Positions 43,234-52,065 of a stretch of DNA of 64,000 bases are shown piece after piece. Position 1 is the stretch's first letter; every line of letters starts with the position of its first letter. A model generated the notes under the pieces. That model worked only from the letters and a program-made list of their open reading frames with translations, did no database searches and was not told where the DNA came from. Both the position numbers and the translations under genes were made by a program. Origin of the DNA: Sphingomonas sp. HMP9 (GTDB lineage Bacteria; Pseudomonadota; Alphaproteobacteria; Sphingomonadales; Sphingomonadaceae); assembly GCF_013374115.1 (NCBI RefSeq), contig NZ_AP022673.1:3173501-3237500 (forward strand). Reading direction: 5' to 3'.

Positions 43234-43671
43234 GTGGCGATGAACCTGCCTTCTTCCCGCGGGCGCGGTCGGCGCGCGCCGATGGCGGATATCAACGTCA
43301 CGCCGCTGGTCGACGTGATGCTGGTGCTGCTGATCATCTTCATGGTGACCGCGCCGCTGATGACTGCGGGCGTGCCGGTGAACCTGCCCGACGCGCGCGC
43401 CAAGGCGCTCGACCAGGAGCAGAAGCCCGTCGAGATCTCGATGGACGAGACCGGCGCGCTGTTCATCGACAAGGATCAGGTCACCGACGATGCGCTGCCG
43501 ATTCGGCTCGCGTCGATCGCCGCCAGCCGCGCGGTCGGCGACGAGCCGCAAGTGTTGCTGCGTGCGGATCGGAAACTCGATTACGGCCGCGTGATGCGCG
43601 TGATGGGCGAACTCAACCGCGCCGGGCTGAACCGGGTCGCGCTGGTGACCGTCGAGGGTAATCAGAACTGA
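43234..43671 (+). CDS. tolR: TolR, inner-membrane Tol subunit
   Basis: ExbD/TolR protein of 145 residues with one N-terminal helix (LVDVMLVLLIIFMVTAPLM) containing the membrane Asp needed for proton-driven work, preceded by GRRAPMADINVTPL. The C-terminal periplasmic domain is complete. The GTG (product xAMNLPSSRGRG) is chosen from the usual family opening and spacing to GGAGGGGAG; the ATG six bases later is also possible. Residues that could be read upstream are encoded by the repeat. Confidence 0.94.
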   Translation: MAMNLPSSRGRGRRAPMADINVTPLVDVMLVLLIIFMVTAPLMTAGVPVNLPDARAKALDQEQKPVEISMDETGALFIDKDQVTDDALPIRLASIAASRAVGDEPQVLLRADRKLDYGRVMRVMGELNRAGLNRVALVTVEGNQN

Positions 43672-43684
43672 TGGCGCTCGGCTG

Positions 43685-44746
43685 ATGGATCGCTCGGAGA
43701 AGATCGGCTTAGGCGTCGCGCTGGTCGGGCATGTCGTGCTGTTCGGCCTGCTGTCGGTCGGGTTTCTCGATGCGCCCGAACCGCCAAAAATCCAGCAGCA
43801 GCCGATCGACGTGAGCCTCGTGCCCGACGTCGCGCTGGAGGCGACTGCGCCGCAATCGACCGAGGCGCCCTCGCAATCGATCGCGCCGGACGAGGGCGCG
43901 CCCGAGGACGCAGCGCCGCCGGCGCCGCAAGAGGCCGAGCCCGAGCCGACGCCCGATCCCGTGCCGCCGGCGCCGCAGCCGAAGCCCGCGCCGCCCAAGC
44001 CGCAGCCGGCGCCAGAACCCGCGCCGAAACCGCAGCCCAAACCCAAGCCTGCGCCGCCGAAGCCCGCTGCGAAGCCGGCGCCGGTCGCCAAGCCTGTTGT
44101 GAAGCCGCAGCCCAAGCCTGCGAAAGCGCCGCCTACCAAGTCTGCGCCAGCCAAGTCTGCACCGGCGAAGTCTGTGCCCACCAAGGCCGCAGCGAAGCCG
44201 AGCGCTGCGCCGGCCAAGACGTCCTCCACGTCGGGCAAGACGTCGTCCGCGTCATCGGCCAAGCCCGCCAAACCGTCCTCCACCAAGGGCAGCGGCTCGA
44301 CCGCGGAGGCCAAAACGTCGCGGCCACGCGGCTCGCGGCTCGGCGACAATTTCTTGAAGGGGCTGTCCGCCGATCCGTCGCCGAGCAAGTCGGAAGCGCC
44401 CAAGGCCGCCAAGCTCGGCGCGCAGGCGGCGGCCAATATCGGCTCGGCGATCCTGCGGCAGGTGCAGCCCTGCGCCAACCGCCAGGTCACGCCGGGGCCG
44501 GGGGCGGAGCGGATCCGCGTCACGATCAACCTCAAGCTCAACCGCGACGGTTCGCTCAAGTCGCGTCCGACCATCAGCGGTCATGCCGGCGTCGACGACG
44601 ACAACCGGCGCTATGTCGACCGCGTCGACGATCTGGCGATCGCGACCTTTGTCGGGTGCTCGCCGCTGCGCGGTTTGCCCGACGACCTGTATGATGTGCA
44701 GAATGGCTGGAGCAATTTCAGCCTGCGCTACAAACTTCCCGGCTGA
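43685..44746 (+). CDS. tolA: TolA, periplasm-spanning energy transducer
   Basis: Links the inner-membrane TolQR motor to TolB and Pal. The 353-residue protein has a short cytoplasmic start, one membrane helix (GLGVALVGHVVLFGLLSVGF), a very long Pro/Lys/Ala-rich linker (about residues 70-225, with PKPQPKPKPAPPKPAAKPAP-like units), and a C-terminal TonB/TolA-like domain from about residue 255 (AQAAANIGSAILRQVQPCAN). In place of the coiled helix of enteric TolA there is a Pro/Lys linker, as in other alphaproteobacteria. Confidence 0.93.
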   Translation: MDRSEKIGLGVALVGHVVLFGLLSVGFLDAPEPPKIQQQPIDVSLVPDVALEATAPQSTEAPSQSIAPDEGAPEDAAPPAPQEAEPEPTPDPVPPAPQPKPAPPKPQPAPEPAPKPQPKPKPAPPKPAAKPAPVAKPVVKPQPKPAKAPPTKSAPAKSAPAKSVPTKAAAKPSAAPAKTSSTSGKTSSASSAKPAKPSSTKGSGSTAEAKTSRPRGSRLGDNFLKGLSADPSPSKSEAPKAAKLGAQAAANIGSAILRQVQPCANRQVTPGPGAERIRVTINLKLNRDGSLKSRPTISGHAGVDDDNRRYVDRVDDLAIATFVGCSPLRGLPDDLYDVQNGWSNFSLRYKLPG

Positions 44747-44757
44747 GGATGTCCGTT

Positions 44758-46353
44758 ATGACTCGATTCGATCTGGGTTTTCGCCCGTCACGCCAGCCGC
44801 TCGCTTTGGTGGACCGCCTCCCGTTGCACGGCACCCACCCCGGCGGAGGCCGGGGCCCAGTTGGAAAGGTCGATGTAACGATGCGCGGACCTCAGTCAGC
44901 AACGTCCCCCAACTGGGCCCCGGCCTTCGCCGGGGTGGTGTTGGGCGGACGTAAGGCTCGATCGATCCTCGCCTCGGTTGGCTTGCTCGCATTCGTCTGT
45001 GGGAGTGCCAGCGCGCAGGACGCCCCCGCGCCCGCCTCGCAACAGGCCCCTGCCGACCCCGCTGCGCCCGCACCAGCCGGCGACCAGTCCGGCGGACTCG
45101 TGGTCGACGTCACCGGCGGCATCTCCGCGCCGATGCCGATCGCGATTCCCGTCATGCCGACCGCCGCGGTCGTGTCCACACCGGCCGGCTCGACCGACGT
45201 GCTCGGCCGCCAGCTCGCCGACATCGTCACCAACGATCTGCGCAATTCAGGGCTCTTCACGCCGCTGGCGCCGGGCCAGCTGCGCCCGATCACCTTCCCC
45301 GAAGTGACCGCGCCGGGGTTCGAGTATTGGGGCAGCACGGGCGCGCAGGCGCTGGTGCAGGGCTTCATCCGCGCGACCGGCGACGGCAATCTGACGGTCG
45401 GCTGCTATCTGTACGACGTCTCGTCCAAGGCCGAACTGACGCGGAGCGGGTTCGTCGTGTCGCCGTCCGACTGGCGCCGTGCCGGGCATAAATGCGCCGA
45501 CATGGTCTATACCCGGCTGACCGGTGAGGGCGCGTATTTCGACAGCCGCGTCGTCTATGTGTCCGAAACCGGACCCAAGGGCCGCCGGATCAAGCGGCTC
45601 GCGATCATGGATCAGGACGGCGCCAACCACCGCTTCCTGACCAACGGCCAGTCGATCGTGCTGACGCCGCGCTTCGCGCCGAACCAGCAGTCGATCGTCT
45701 ATATGAGCTATCTCAACAACCGCCCGGCGATCTACGTCTACGATATCGGCTCGGGGAAGCAGCGCCTCGTGGTGGCAAACGCCAACCTGACCTTCGCGCC
45801 GCGCTTCTCGCCCGATGGCCGCAACATCCTGTTCTCGATGGCGCAGGGCGGCAACACCGACGTGTACCGCGTGTCGTCGCAAGGCGGCACGCCGCAGCGG
45901 CTGACGAATTCGCCGGGGATCGATACCGGCGGCAGCTATTCGCCCGACGGCAGCCGAATCGTGTTCGAGAGCGATCGGTCGGGCGGGCAGCAGATCTACG
46001 TGATGAACGCCGACGGATCGAACCAGCAGCGGATCAGCTTTGGCGGCGGCCGCTATGCGACGCCGGTGTGGAGCCCGCGCGGCGACCTGATCGCGTTCAC
46101 CAAGCTCGGCGGCGGGTTCCGGATCGGCATCATGAGCCCGAGCGGCGGCGGCGAGAAGCTGCTGACCAACGACTGGCAGGACGAGGGGCCGAGCTGGTCG
46201 CCGAACGGGCGGGTGATCAACTTCTATCGCTCGGGACGCGGCAGTGGCGGCAAGGCGGATCTCTGGTCGGTCGACCTGACCGGAGTCAACGAGCGCAAGA
46301 TCCCGACGCCGCTCGACGGCTCTGATCCGGCCTGGGGCCCGCTGCGGCCCTAA
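44758..46353 (+). CDS. tolB: TolB, periplasmic beta-propeller, with a repeat element inside its N-terminal region
   Basis: TolB binds Pal and the Tol complex. The C-terminal six-bladed propeller is clear (IFSMAQGGNTDVYRVSSQ, SYSPDGSRIVFESDRSGG, APRFSPDGRNILF). The signal peptide is unusual: ATG 44758 has GAGGA eight bases upstream and begins MTRFDLGFRPSRQ. The hydrophobic core (SILASVGLLAFVCGSASAQ) appears only about 70 codons later because a family A element is inserted in frame between them. GTG 44935, GTG 44938 or TTG 44941, all at the right edge of the repeat, would restore a normal signal peptide (VVLGGRKARSILASVG) and may be the true start. Identity is certain; the start is not. Confidence 0.93.
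   Translation: MTRFDLGFRPSRQPLALVDRLPLHGTHPGGGRGPVGKVDVTMRGPQSATSPNWAPAFAGVVLGGRKARSILASVGLLAFVCGSASAQDAPAPASQQAPADPAAPAPAGDQSGGLVVDVTGGISAPMPIAIPVMPTAAVVSTPAGSTDVLGRQLADIVTNDLRNSGLFTPLAPGQLRPITFPEVTAPGFEYWGSTGAQALVQGFIRATGDGNLTVGCYLYDVSSKAELTRSGFVVSPSDWRRAGHKCADMVYTRLTGEGAYFDSRVVYVSETGPKGRRIKRLAIMDQDGANHRFLTNGQSIVLTPRFAPNQQSIVYMSYLNNRPAIYVYDIGSGKQRLVVANANLTFAPRFSPDGRNILFSMAQGGNTDVYRVSSQGGTPQRLTNSPGIDTGGSYSPDGSRIVFESDRSGGQQIYVMNADGSNQQRISFGGGRYATPVWSPRGDLIAFTKLGGGFRIGIMSPSGGGEKLLTNDWQDEGPSWSPNGRVINFYRSGRGSGGKADLWSVDLTGVNERKIPTPLDGSDPAWGPLRP
44832..44940. repeat. family A palindromic element inside tolB
   Basis: Arms CACCCACCCCGGCGGAGGCC and GGCCTTCGCCGGGGTGGTG, in the opposite orientation to the other copies; the interior read in reverse (GGACGTTGCTGACTGAGG...CGTTACATCGACCTTTCC) matches copy 2. 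It keeps the tolB frame open and encodes HPGGGRGPVGK and PNWAPAFAGV. Confidence 0.9.
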
Positions 46354-46404
46354 ACCTGCTATGGGGGCATAACGGGGAACGTGATTTTCTACGGGAGACT
46401 ATCT

Positions 46405-46932
46405 ATGTCGAAGCTTTCCAACATCTTGCTTGCATGCACCGCATTGATCGCTGTCGCCGGCTGTTCGAAGAAGCGCCCCGAGGTGTTGCCGCCCGCACCG
46501 GTGGACAATAGCGGAGCGGTCGATCCCAACGCGGGGATGAACAACGGCAATGTCGGCGGCGCGATCGTGCCCGGCTCGGATGCCGACTTCCAGCGCTCGG
46601 TGAACTCGAACACGGTGAACTTCGGGCTCGACATGTACGACATCGATCCGACCGCGCGTGCGATCCTCGACAGCCAGGCGCAGTGGCTGGCCAAGTTCCC
46701 GAACCAGCGGATCACGATCGAAGGCCATGCCGACGAGCGCGGCACGCGCGAATACAACCTCGCGCTCGGCGATCGTCGTGCGAATGCGACGAAGAACTAT
46801 CTGGCGGCGCGCGGCGTGTCGTCGTCGCGGATGACGACGATCAGCTATGGCAAGGAGCGCCCGGTCGCGATGGGCTCGGACGACCAGAGCTGGGCGGCGA
46901 ACCGTCGCGCGGTTACGGTGGTGCTGAACTGA
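46405..46932 (+). CDS. pal: peptidoglycan-associated lipoprotein Pal
   Basis: Outer-membrane lipoprotein that binds peptidoglycan and TolB. The 175-residue protein has a signal peptide with lipobox VAGC (Cys20), an Asn/Gly-rich linker, and an OmpA-type domain with NFGLDMYDIDPTARAILD and the peptidoglycan-binding GHADERGTREYNLALGDRRA. The ATG follows GGGAGACTATCT. It ends the Tol operon, 51 bases after tolB. Confidence 0.97.
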   Translation: MSKLSNILLACTALIAVAGCSKKRPEVLPPAPVDNSGAVDPNAGMNNGNVGGAIVPGSDADFQRSVNSNTVNFGLDMYDIDPTARAILDSQAQWLAKFPNQRITIEGHADERGTREYNLALGDRRANATKNYLAARGVSSSRMTTISYGKERPVAMGSDDQSWAANRRAVTVVLN

Positions 46933-46937
46933 CCTTC

Positions 46938-47073
46938 TACCCCTCTCCCTTCAGGGGAGAGGGAAGGAGGAGCCGCAGGCGACGGGAGGGTGAGGGCACG
47001 TGTCTTGGTGAGCGTGCCCTCACCCTCCCACGCTTCGCGCGGGCCCCTCCCTCTCCCCTGCAGGGAGAGGGGT
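46938..47073. repeat. family C-type palindromic element after pal
   Basis: Arms TACCCCTCTCCCTTCAGGGG and CCCCTGCAGGGAGAGGGG, inner GGAGGAGCCGCAGGCGACGGG and CACCCTCCCACGCTTCGCGC. Its right edge touches the stop codon of the facing nuclease gene. Confidence 0.83.
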
Positions 47074-47937
47074 TTAGCCCAGCGCCTTGTCGAGCAGTTT
47101 CGCCAGGCGGATACCCCCGCGGCGGATTTCCTCGCGCGAGACGGGGACCATCTTCGCGATCGTCGCGTCGTCCATTTTCACCCGCGCCGGCACCGGGCCA
47201 CACGCATCGCCGCCGAGCGCCGCCGCATACGCCGTATGCGAGGCCTCCCAGCTCTCCCGGCTCCAGTCGACGACACTGCCCGCGCCGATTTTCGCGCGCT
47301 CGGCCGCCGGATAGCGCCGTACCAGCGACGGCGGCGTGGAGATTGCGCGCTCGGCCAGCGGGCCGTCCCAGATCGAATGCAGATTGAATCGCGCAGGCGC
47401 GTAGATGCCGTAATCCGCCTTCACGTCGTTCCCGCCCTTGTCGTGGCGATCGCCTGCGTGGAGCGGCTGGTGGAGATCGCCGACGAAGTGGATCAGGAAT
47501 GCCAGCGCCTGAACGCGGTCCTTGGGCGCAGTGGCGCGATCGCGCAGAAGTTTCACGTCGCGGTCGATCTGCGCCGAGACGCAGTCGCCGTCCTTGCACG
47601 CAGGCGTCAGGTCGAACGGCGCGCAGACGTCGGCGTTCTGGTAGTGCCAGCTATACGCGAAGCCGAAGCGCGACTTGCCGTCGGCGGTCTTCAGCGGCTT
47701 GATGCAGTCCGCCCAGACGCTTGCCTGCTCGATCGTGCCCGCGGGGCATTCGGGCGTGTCGAGCAACGCCTGTTGCGCGAGCAGCCGACGGATCGCCGCC
47801 TTGGTCTTCGGCGTGACGTTGGCATAGGCGATCTGCGCGACGGTCTGGTGACCATATTCCCAGAACGCGGTGGCGGGGGAGGCGAGGCCGAGCACGGCCA
47901 GCGCGGACGATGCCGCGGCGAGGATAAAGCGCTTCAT
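47074..47937 (-). CDS. S1/P1-family nuclease, exported
   Basis: Zinc-dependent single-strand nuclease. The 287-residue precursor has a signal peptide cleaved near Ala24, leaving the mature N-terminal Trp26 and His30 that bind zinc in this family (FWEYGHQTVAQIA). Further zinc ligands are in FAYSWHYQNA and the block IHFVGDLHQPLHAGDRHDKG with the conserved His and Asp. It overlaps the isoaspartyl peptidase stop by four bases. A role in scavenging nucleic acids for phosphate is inferred. Confidence 0.9.
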   Translation of the reverse strand: MKRFILAAASSALAVLGLASPATAFWEYGHQTVAQIAYANVTPKTKAAIRRLLAQQALLDTPECPAGTIEQASVWADCIKPLKTADGKSRFGFAYSWHYQNADVCAPFDLTPACKDGDCVSAQIDRDVKLLRDRATAPKDRVQALAFLIHFVGDLHQPLHAGDRHDKGGNDVKADYGIYAPARFNLHSIWDGPLAERAISTPPSLVRRYPAAERAKIGAGSVVDWSRESWEASHTAYAAALGGDACGPVPARVKMDDATIAKMVPVSREEIRRGGIRLAKLLDKALG

Positions 47938-48854
47938 GCCGGCTCGTTAGCGTAGATCGCGACCGTCCGGCACCCCGCAGACGATGCGGTGCCGCGGTAC
48001 ATGCCGACGGTGTTGAACCCCCATGCCATGTCGCCGTCCGGGCCCGCGACGATCACGCCGCCGGTGCCGCCGAGCGCCTTCACCTCGGCCAGCACCGCGT
48101 CGGCGGCGACCTGAAGCGATTCGCCCGATAGGCGGACGCGCGCGGCGATCTCATGGCCGACGCCGACGCGCAGGAAGAACTCGCCCGAGCCGGTGCAGGA
48201 GACGGCGCAGGCGCGATCGTCGGCGAAGGTGCCCGCGCCGATCACGGGCGAATCGCCGATCCGGCCCCAACGCTTGCCGGTGACGCCGCCGGTCGAGGTG
48301 GCGGCGGCGACATGGCCGTGCGAGTCGCACGCGACCGCGCCGACCGTGCCGTATTTCATGTCGACGTCGAACCCGCCGCCATCGGCCTGGAATTCGGCGA
48401 ACTGGCGGCGGCGTTCGTCGGTCGCGAACCAGTCGGCGTCGGCCTGGGGCAAGTCACGATCACGCGAGAACGCATCCGCGCCCTTGCCGGCCAGGAAGAC
48501 GTGGCGGCCGTCGTCGAGGATCGCACGCGCGAGCCCGACCGGGTTGCGCGTCGCGGTGGCCGCCGCGACGGCCCCTGCCGCCCGCGTGCGGCCGTCCATG
48601 ATCGCCGCATCGAGCTCGAGCACGCCGTCATGCGTGAACACCGCGCCGCGCCCCGAGTTGAAGTGGAGGTCGTCCTCCAGCACGCGGACCGCAGCCTCGA
48701 CCGCGTCGAGCGCGCTGCCGCCGCCTGCCAGCACCGCCGACCCGGCGTCGAGTGCGTGCGACAGGCCGGCGCGCGCGCCCGAATCCTGTTCGGGCGAGAC
48801 CATCTCGCTGTCGAGTTTGCCGGCGCCGCCGTGGATGACGAGAGTCCAGGTCAT
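47934..48854 (-). CDS. isoaspartyl peptidase / L-asparaginase (Ntn-hydrolase)
   Basis: A 306-residue enzyme of the IaaA type: VIHGGAGKLDSEM at the N-terminus, then NSGRGAVFTHDGVLELDAAI, and the autocleavage site with nucleophile Thr170 in KYGTVGAVACDSHGHVAAA followed by TSTGGVTGKRWGRIGDSPVI. It would mature by self-cleavage into two chains and cleave isoaspartyl dipeptides or asparagine. The frame stays open far upstream but that region is antisense to the acyltransferase. It is coupled by ATGA-type overlaps to both neighbours. Confidence 0.93.
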   Translation of the reverse strand: MTWTLVIHGGAGKLDSEMVSPEQDSGARAGLSHALDAGSAVLAGGGSALDAVEAAVRVLEDDLHFNSGRGAVFTHDGVLELDAAIMDGRTRAAGAVAAATATRNPVGLARAILDDGRHVFLAGKGADAFSRDRDLPQADADWFATDERRRQFAEFQADGGGFDVDMKYGTVGAVACDSHGHVAAATSTGGVTGKRWGRIGDSPVIGAGTFADDRACAVSCTGSGEFFLRVGVGHEIAARVRLSGESLQVAADAVLAEVKALGGTGGVIVAGPDGDMAWGFNTVGMYRGTASSAGCRTVAIYANEPA

Positions 48855-49990
48855 GCTGAGTCTTTCGAGGGGAGGGCGCGCAGGCCGATGAGCGGACGGA
48901 GCAGCGCGATGCCGCGGCCGATCCGGTAGAAGGCGATGCACCCGACGATCGTGGCGGCGAGCAGGCAGGCGAACTCCGCCCAGCCGGGCAATCCGGCGGG
49001 GAGCAGCGCGTACATCACGAGCACGATGATCGTCTGGTGGATGAGGTAGAAGGGGAACACCGCCTCGGTCAGCACTGGCCGCCAGCGATGGTCGCGGTTC
49101 CAGTGGCGTTCGGCGATCCCGATCAGCGCGACGATCGCCCCCCATTGCTCGAGCGCATGCGCGATACCGTAGGGCGTGTAGACCCAGCGCGGCGTGACGA
49201 CATCCGCGGGCCAGCGGAGCTCGACGCCGATGACGCAGAGATAACCGATCACCGCGGCGATCGCCCCCGTTTTCCACCAGCGCCCGATCGCCGCCATCGC
49301 CGGCTCGGACCGTGCGAGGCCGAAGCCGAACAGGAAGGCGGGGAAATAGGTGACGTGCGCGATCCAGTCGCCCCACAGCGCCTGCGTCTCGCCGACCATG
49401 CGCAACCACCAGGCATGGACGAACACGAGCCAGGCGATCGGCACGCCGAGCACGGCCCAGCCGCCGAACATCCGGTCGAACGCGCGTTGCAGCCCGTCGC
49501 CCCTCACGACCAGCACCGCGACTGTCAGCAGCGTCGTGTAGACCCAGAGATACACCACGAACCACAGATGGTTCCAGGTCGGCAGCGACAGCCCGGCGAG
49601 CTTGCCGAAGCGGAAATAGTCGTGGCTCCAGAACGTCAGATAGCTGCCGGCATAGCCATGCTTGGTGACCAGCTCGACCCAGGGTTGCGGCGGCACGATC
49701 ACCGCGATGCCGAACAGCAAAGGCACGAGCAGCCGGTAACAGCGATTGGCGAAGAACGCGCCCGCGCCGCGCGACCGGTTCAGCAGCGCGCGGCTGGCAT
49801 AGCCCGAAACGACGAACAGCAGCATCAGCCGCCAGGCGTTGCTCGCCAGCATCGGCAGCCGCACCCAGTCCTCGACATGGAGCGACTTCACATGAAAGTT
49901 CCACGGCACGAAGACCATGCCGATATGGTAGAGGATCAGCAGCGCGAACGCGCCGATCCGCAGCCAGTCCATGCCGTAATGCCGGGTCAT
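48851..49990 (-). CDS. membrane acyltransferase, type 3 family (OpgC-like)
   Basis: A 379-residue polytopic protein beginning MTRHYGMDWLRIGAFALLIL with the conserved histidine in LYHIGMVF, and containing the WNHLWFVVYLWVY segment typical of acyltransferase_3 proteins. About ten helices are visible. Close relatives include OpgC, which succinylates periplasmic glucans, and O-acetyltransferases of surface glycans. The acceptor is unknown here. Confidence 0.83.
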   Translation of the reverse strand: MTRHYGMDWLRIGAFALLILYHIGMVFVPWNFHVKSLHVEDWVRLPMLASNAWRLMLLFVVSGYASRALLNRSRGAGAFFANRCYRLLVPLLFGIAVIVPPQPWVELVTKHGYAGSYLTFWSHDYFRFGKLAGLSLPTWNHLWFVVYLWVYTTLLTVAVLVVRGDGLQRAFDRMFGGWAVLGVPIAWLVFVHAWWLRMVGETQALWGDWIAHVTYFPAFLFGFGLARSEPAMAAIGRWWKTGAIAAVIGYLCVIGVELRWPADVVTPRWVYTPYGIAHALEQWGAIVALIGIAERHWNRDHRWRPVLTEAVFPFYLIHQTIIVLVMYALLPAGLPGWAEFACLLAATIVGCIAFYRIGRGIALLRPLIGLRALPSKDSA

Positions 49991-50074
49991 CGCAGCGCCC
50001 TAGGGGGCGGGGGGCAGTGCGGCAAGCGCGGGACGGGGGAGGTGGTGTTCAGGACTGGTCGGCGTTCGTCCTAC

Positions 50075-50100
50075 AATCCTCCCCCTGGCGGGGGAGGATT
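50075..50100. repeat. family C single palindrome (half-element)
   Basis: AATCCTCCCCCTGGCGGGGGAGGATT is an almost perfect palindrome equal to one arm of the C elements, without a partner copy nearby. It lies 16 bases past the DUF1993 stop. Confidence 0.75.
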
Positions 50101-50116
50101 GTTCATGCGTTTCGTC

Positions 50117-50638
50117 TCACGCCTTCATGCGCGGCGTGCCGAGGAAATCGCGCTTGCCGAGCTTGACGCCCTGTGCGCGCAGGATCGCGTAGGCTGTGGT
50201 CGCGTGGAAATAGAAATTTGGCTGCGAGAACGACAGCAGGAAGTTCGCGCCGGTGAACGGCATGACGAAGGTGCCGAATTCGAACTTCGTGTCGTTCTCC
50301 GCGAGCGTGTCGAACGTGTCGCGGTCGATCGCTTCCAACGTGACGATCGCGTCACGCAGGACGGCGTGGAGCCCGGCGAAATCGGTTGGCCAGGGCGAGC
50401 GATCGGGCGAGAAGGTCCCGCACCGGACGCCTTCGATTCCGCCGACCGAATGCGCCGCGCACGATTTCACCTGATAGCCGAACGGCAGCATGTCGTCGGC
50501 GAGCTTCGCGTCGATCAGCGCGGCAGGCTCGATACCCTGCTCGGCCGTGAACGCCTCCGCCTTGTCGAGCATCGCGTCGATCGCGCGGAGAATCTGCAGG
50601 TTCGAAGGGATCGTCGCATCGTAGAGGGAAAACGTCAT
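50117..50638 (-). CDS. DUF1993 family protein
   Basis: A 173-residue soluble helical protein. The sequence order MTFSLYDATIPSNLQILRAID, then LIDAKLADDMLPFGYQV, and the C-terminal NFYFHATTAYAILRAQGV fits DUF1993, a four-helix DinB-like group. Function is unknown; related folds act as thiol- or metal-dependent enzymes. It stands alone between the acyltransferase and ispG. Confidence 0.83.
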   Translation of the reverse strand: MTFSLYDATIPSNLQILRAIDAMLDKAEAFTAEQGIEPAALIDAKLADDMLPFGYQVKSCAAHSVGGIEGVRCGTFSPDRSPWPTDFAGLHAVLRDAIVTLEAIDRDTFDTLAENDTKFEFGTFVMPFTGANFLLSFSQPNFYFHATTAYAILRAQGVKLGKRDFLGTPRMKA

Positions 50639-50768
50639 CGGCCTGGCTCCTGTGTGTCGCGCAGTTATGGCCGACGTTCGCGCCCCCCGCCAGCGCCGTC
50701 CTTGCCAGCCATGTTCCGTTCCGCCGCGCTAGTCGCTATATACGTCCTCGAACTCCCGAGGAATCCCC

Positions 50769-51908
50769 ATGTCCCTTCGTCCCTGGCGCGATATCACCCG
50801 CCGCACGAGCCGCCAGATCATGGTCGGCACCGTCCCCGTCGGCGGCGACGCGCCCGTCACCGTGCAGACGATGACCAACACGCCGACCGACGACGTGCGC
50901 GCGACGGTCGACCAGATCCGCCGCTGCGAAGAGGCGGGCGTCGACATCATCCGCGTCAGCTGTCCCGACGTCGAATCGACCACCGCGCTGAAGCAGATCG
51001 TCCGCGCATCCCGCGTGCCGATCGTCGCGGACATCCATTTCCACTACAAGCGCGCGCTCGAAGCCGCCGATGCGGGCGCGGCGTGCCTGCGCATCAACCC
51101 GGGCAATATCGGCTCGGCGAGCCGCGTGAAGGAAGTCGTCGACGCGGCCAAGTCCAACGGCTGCGCGATCCGCATCGGCGTCAACGGCGGCAGCCTCGAG
51201 CGGCATCTGCTCGAGAAATACGGCGAGCCATGCCCCGATGCGCTGGTCGAGTCGGCGATGGATCACATCAAGCTGTTGCAGGACCATGACTTCCACGAAT
51301 TCAAGGTCGCGGTGAAGGCCTCCGACCTGTTCCTCGCGGTCGCGGCGTATCAGCAGCTCGCCGAACAGGTCGATTGCCCGCTGCATCTCGGGATCACCGA
51401 AGCGGGCGGGTTCGTCGGCGGCACGGTGAAGTCGGCGATCGGGATGGGCAGTCTGCTCTGGTACGGCATCGGCGACACGATCCGCGTGTCGCTCTCGGCC
51501 GAGCCCGAGGAAGAGGTGCGGGTGGGCTTCGAGATCCTGAAATCGCTCGGCATCCGCAACCGCGGCGTCCGCGTCGTCTCGTGCCCGTCCTGCGCACGCC
51601 AAGGCTTCGACGTGATCCGCACCGTCCAGGCGCTCGAGGAGCGGTTGCAGCATATCCGCACGCCGATGTCGCTGTCGGTGCTCGGCTGCGTCGTCAACGG
51701 CCCGGGCGAAGCGCGCGAGACCGATATCGGCATCACCGGCGGCGGCAACGGCAAGCACATGGTCTATCTGTCGGGCGTCACCGACCACCACGTCCAGGAC
51801 GCCGATATGGTCGATCACATCGTCCGGCTGGTCGAGGCGAAGGCGGCGGAGATCGAGGCGGCGGATGTTGCGCTCGCAGCGCTGGTCCCGGAGATGGCGG
51901 CGGAATAG
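50769..51908 (+). CDS. ispG: 4-hydroxy-3-methylbut-2-enyl-diphosphate synthase
   Basis: [4Fe-4S] enzyme of the non-mevalonate isoprenoid pathway. The 379-residue protein has the cluster ligands Cys272 and Cys275 ([11 protein letters not shown]) and Cys307 plus Glu314 ([18 protein letters not shown]), and the N-terminal TIM barrel ([13 protein letters not shown]). Length and spacing match the two-domain bacterial type. It is a single gene here. Its products feed ubiquinone, heme o (see ctaB) and lipid carriers. Confidence 0.97.
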   Translation: MSLRPWRDITRRTSRQIMVGTVPVGGDAPVTVQTMTNTPTDDVRATVDQIRRCEEAGVDIIRVSCPDVESTTALKQIVRASRVPIVADIHFHYKRALEAADAGAACLRINPGNIGSASRVKEVVDAAKSNGCAIRIGVNGGSLERHLLEKYGEPCPDALVESAMDHIKLLQDHDFHEFKVAVKASDLFLAVAAYQQLAEQVDCPLHLGITEAGGFVGGTVKSAIGMGSLLWYGIGDTIRVSLSAEPEEEVRVGFEILKSLGIRNRGVRVVSCPSCARQGFDVIRTVQALEERLQHIRTPMSLSVLGCVVNGPGEARETDIGITGGGNGKHMVYLSGVTDHHVQDADMVDHIVRLVEAKAAEIEAADVALAALVPEMAAE

Positions 51909-51930
51909 GGGGCGGCGACCTTCATCCGTT

Positions 51931-52014
51931 CCGTCATCCTGACGAAAGTCAGGATCCAGGGTAACGAACGCGGACTTCAATAGCCCTGGATCCGGACTTT
52001 CGTCAGGATGACGA
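51931..52014. repeat. family B palindromic element, copy 4
   Basis: Arms CCGTCATCCTGACGAAAGTC and GACTTTCGTCAGGATGACG. With a family F copy it occupies most of the 371-base gap between ispG and the transporter; the last 140 bases of that gap show nothing recognisable. Confidence 0.87.
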
Positions 52015-52065
52015 GGTTCTGCTGGACGGCGCGTCACTGATTCTCAGGCGTTCCGCCCCTGGCAG

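Noticed and set aside
37200..44940. A CRISPR array made of the repeated GGGGCC palindromes
   Set aside because: The copies are far apart, of different families and orientation, with no regular spacing and no cas genes.
47934..49904. A 656-codon frame joining the isoaspartyl peptidase with upstream sequence
   Set aside because: The upstream part is the other-frame reading of the acyltransferase gene, whose own frame is well supported; the peptidase starts at 48854.
49037..51289. A 750-codon rightward frame antisense to the acyltransferase and DUF1993 and out of frame with ispG
   Set aside because: It runs through three real genes and a repeat, and has no signature of a family.
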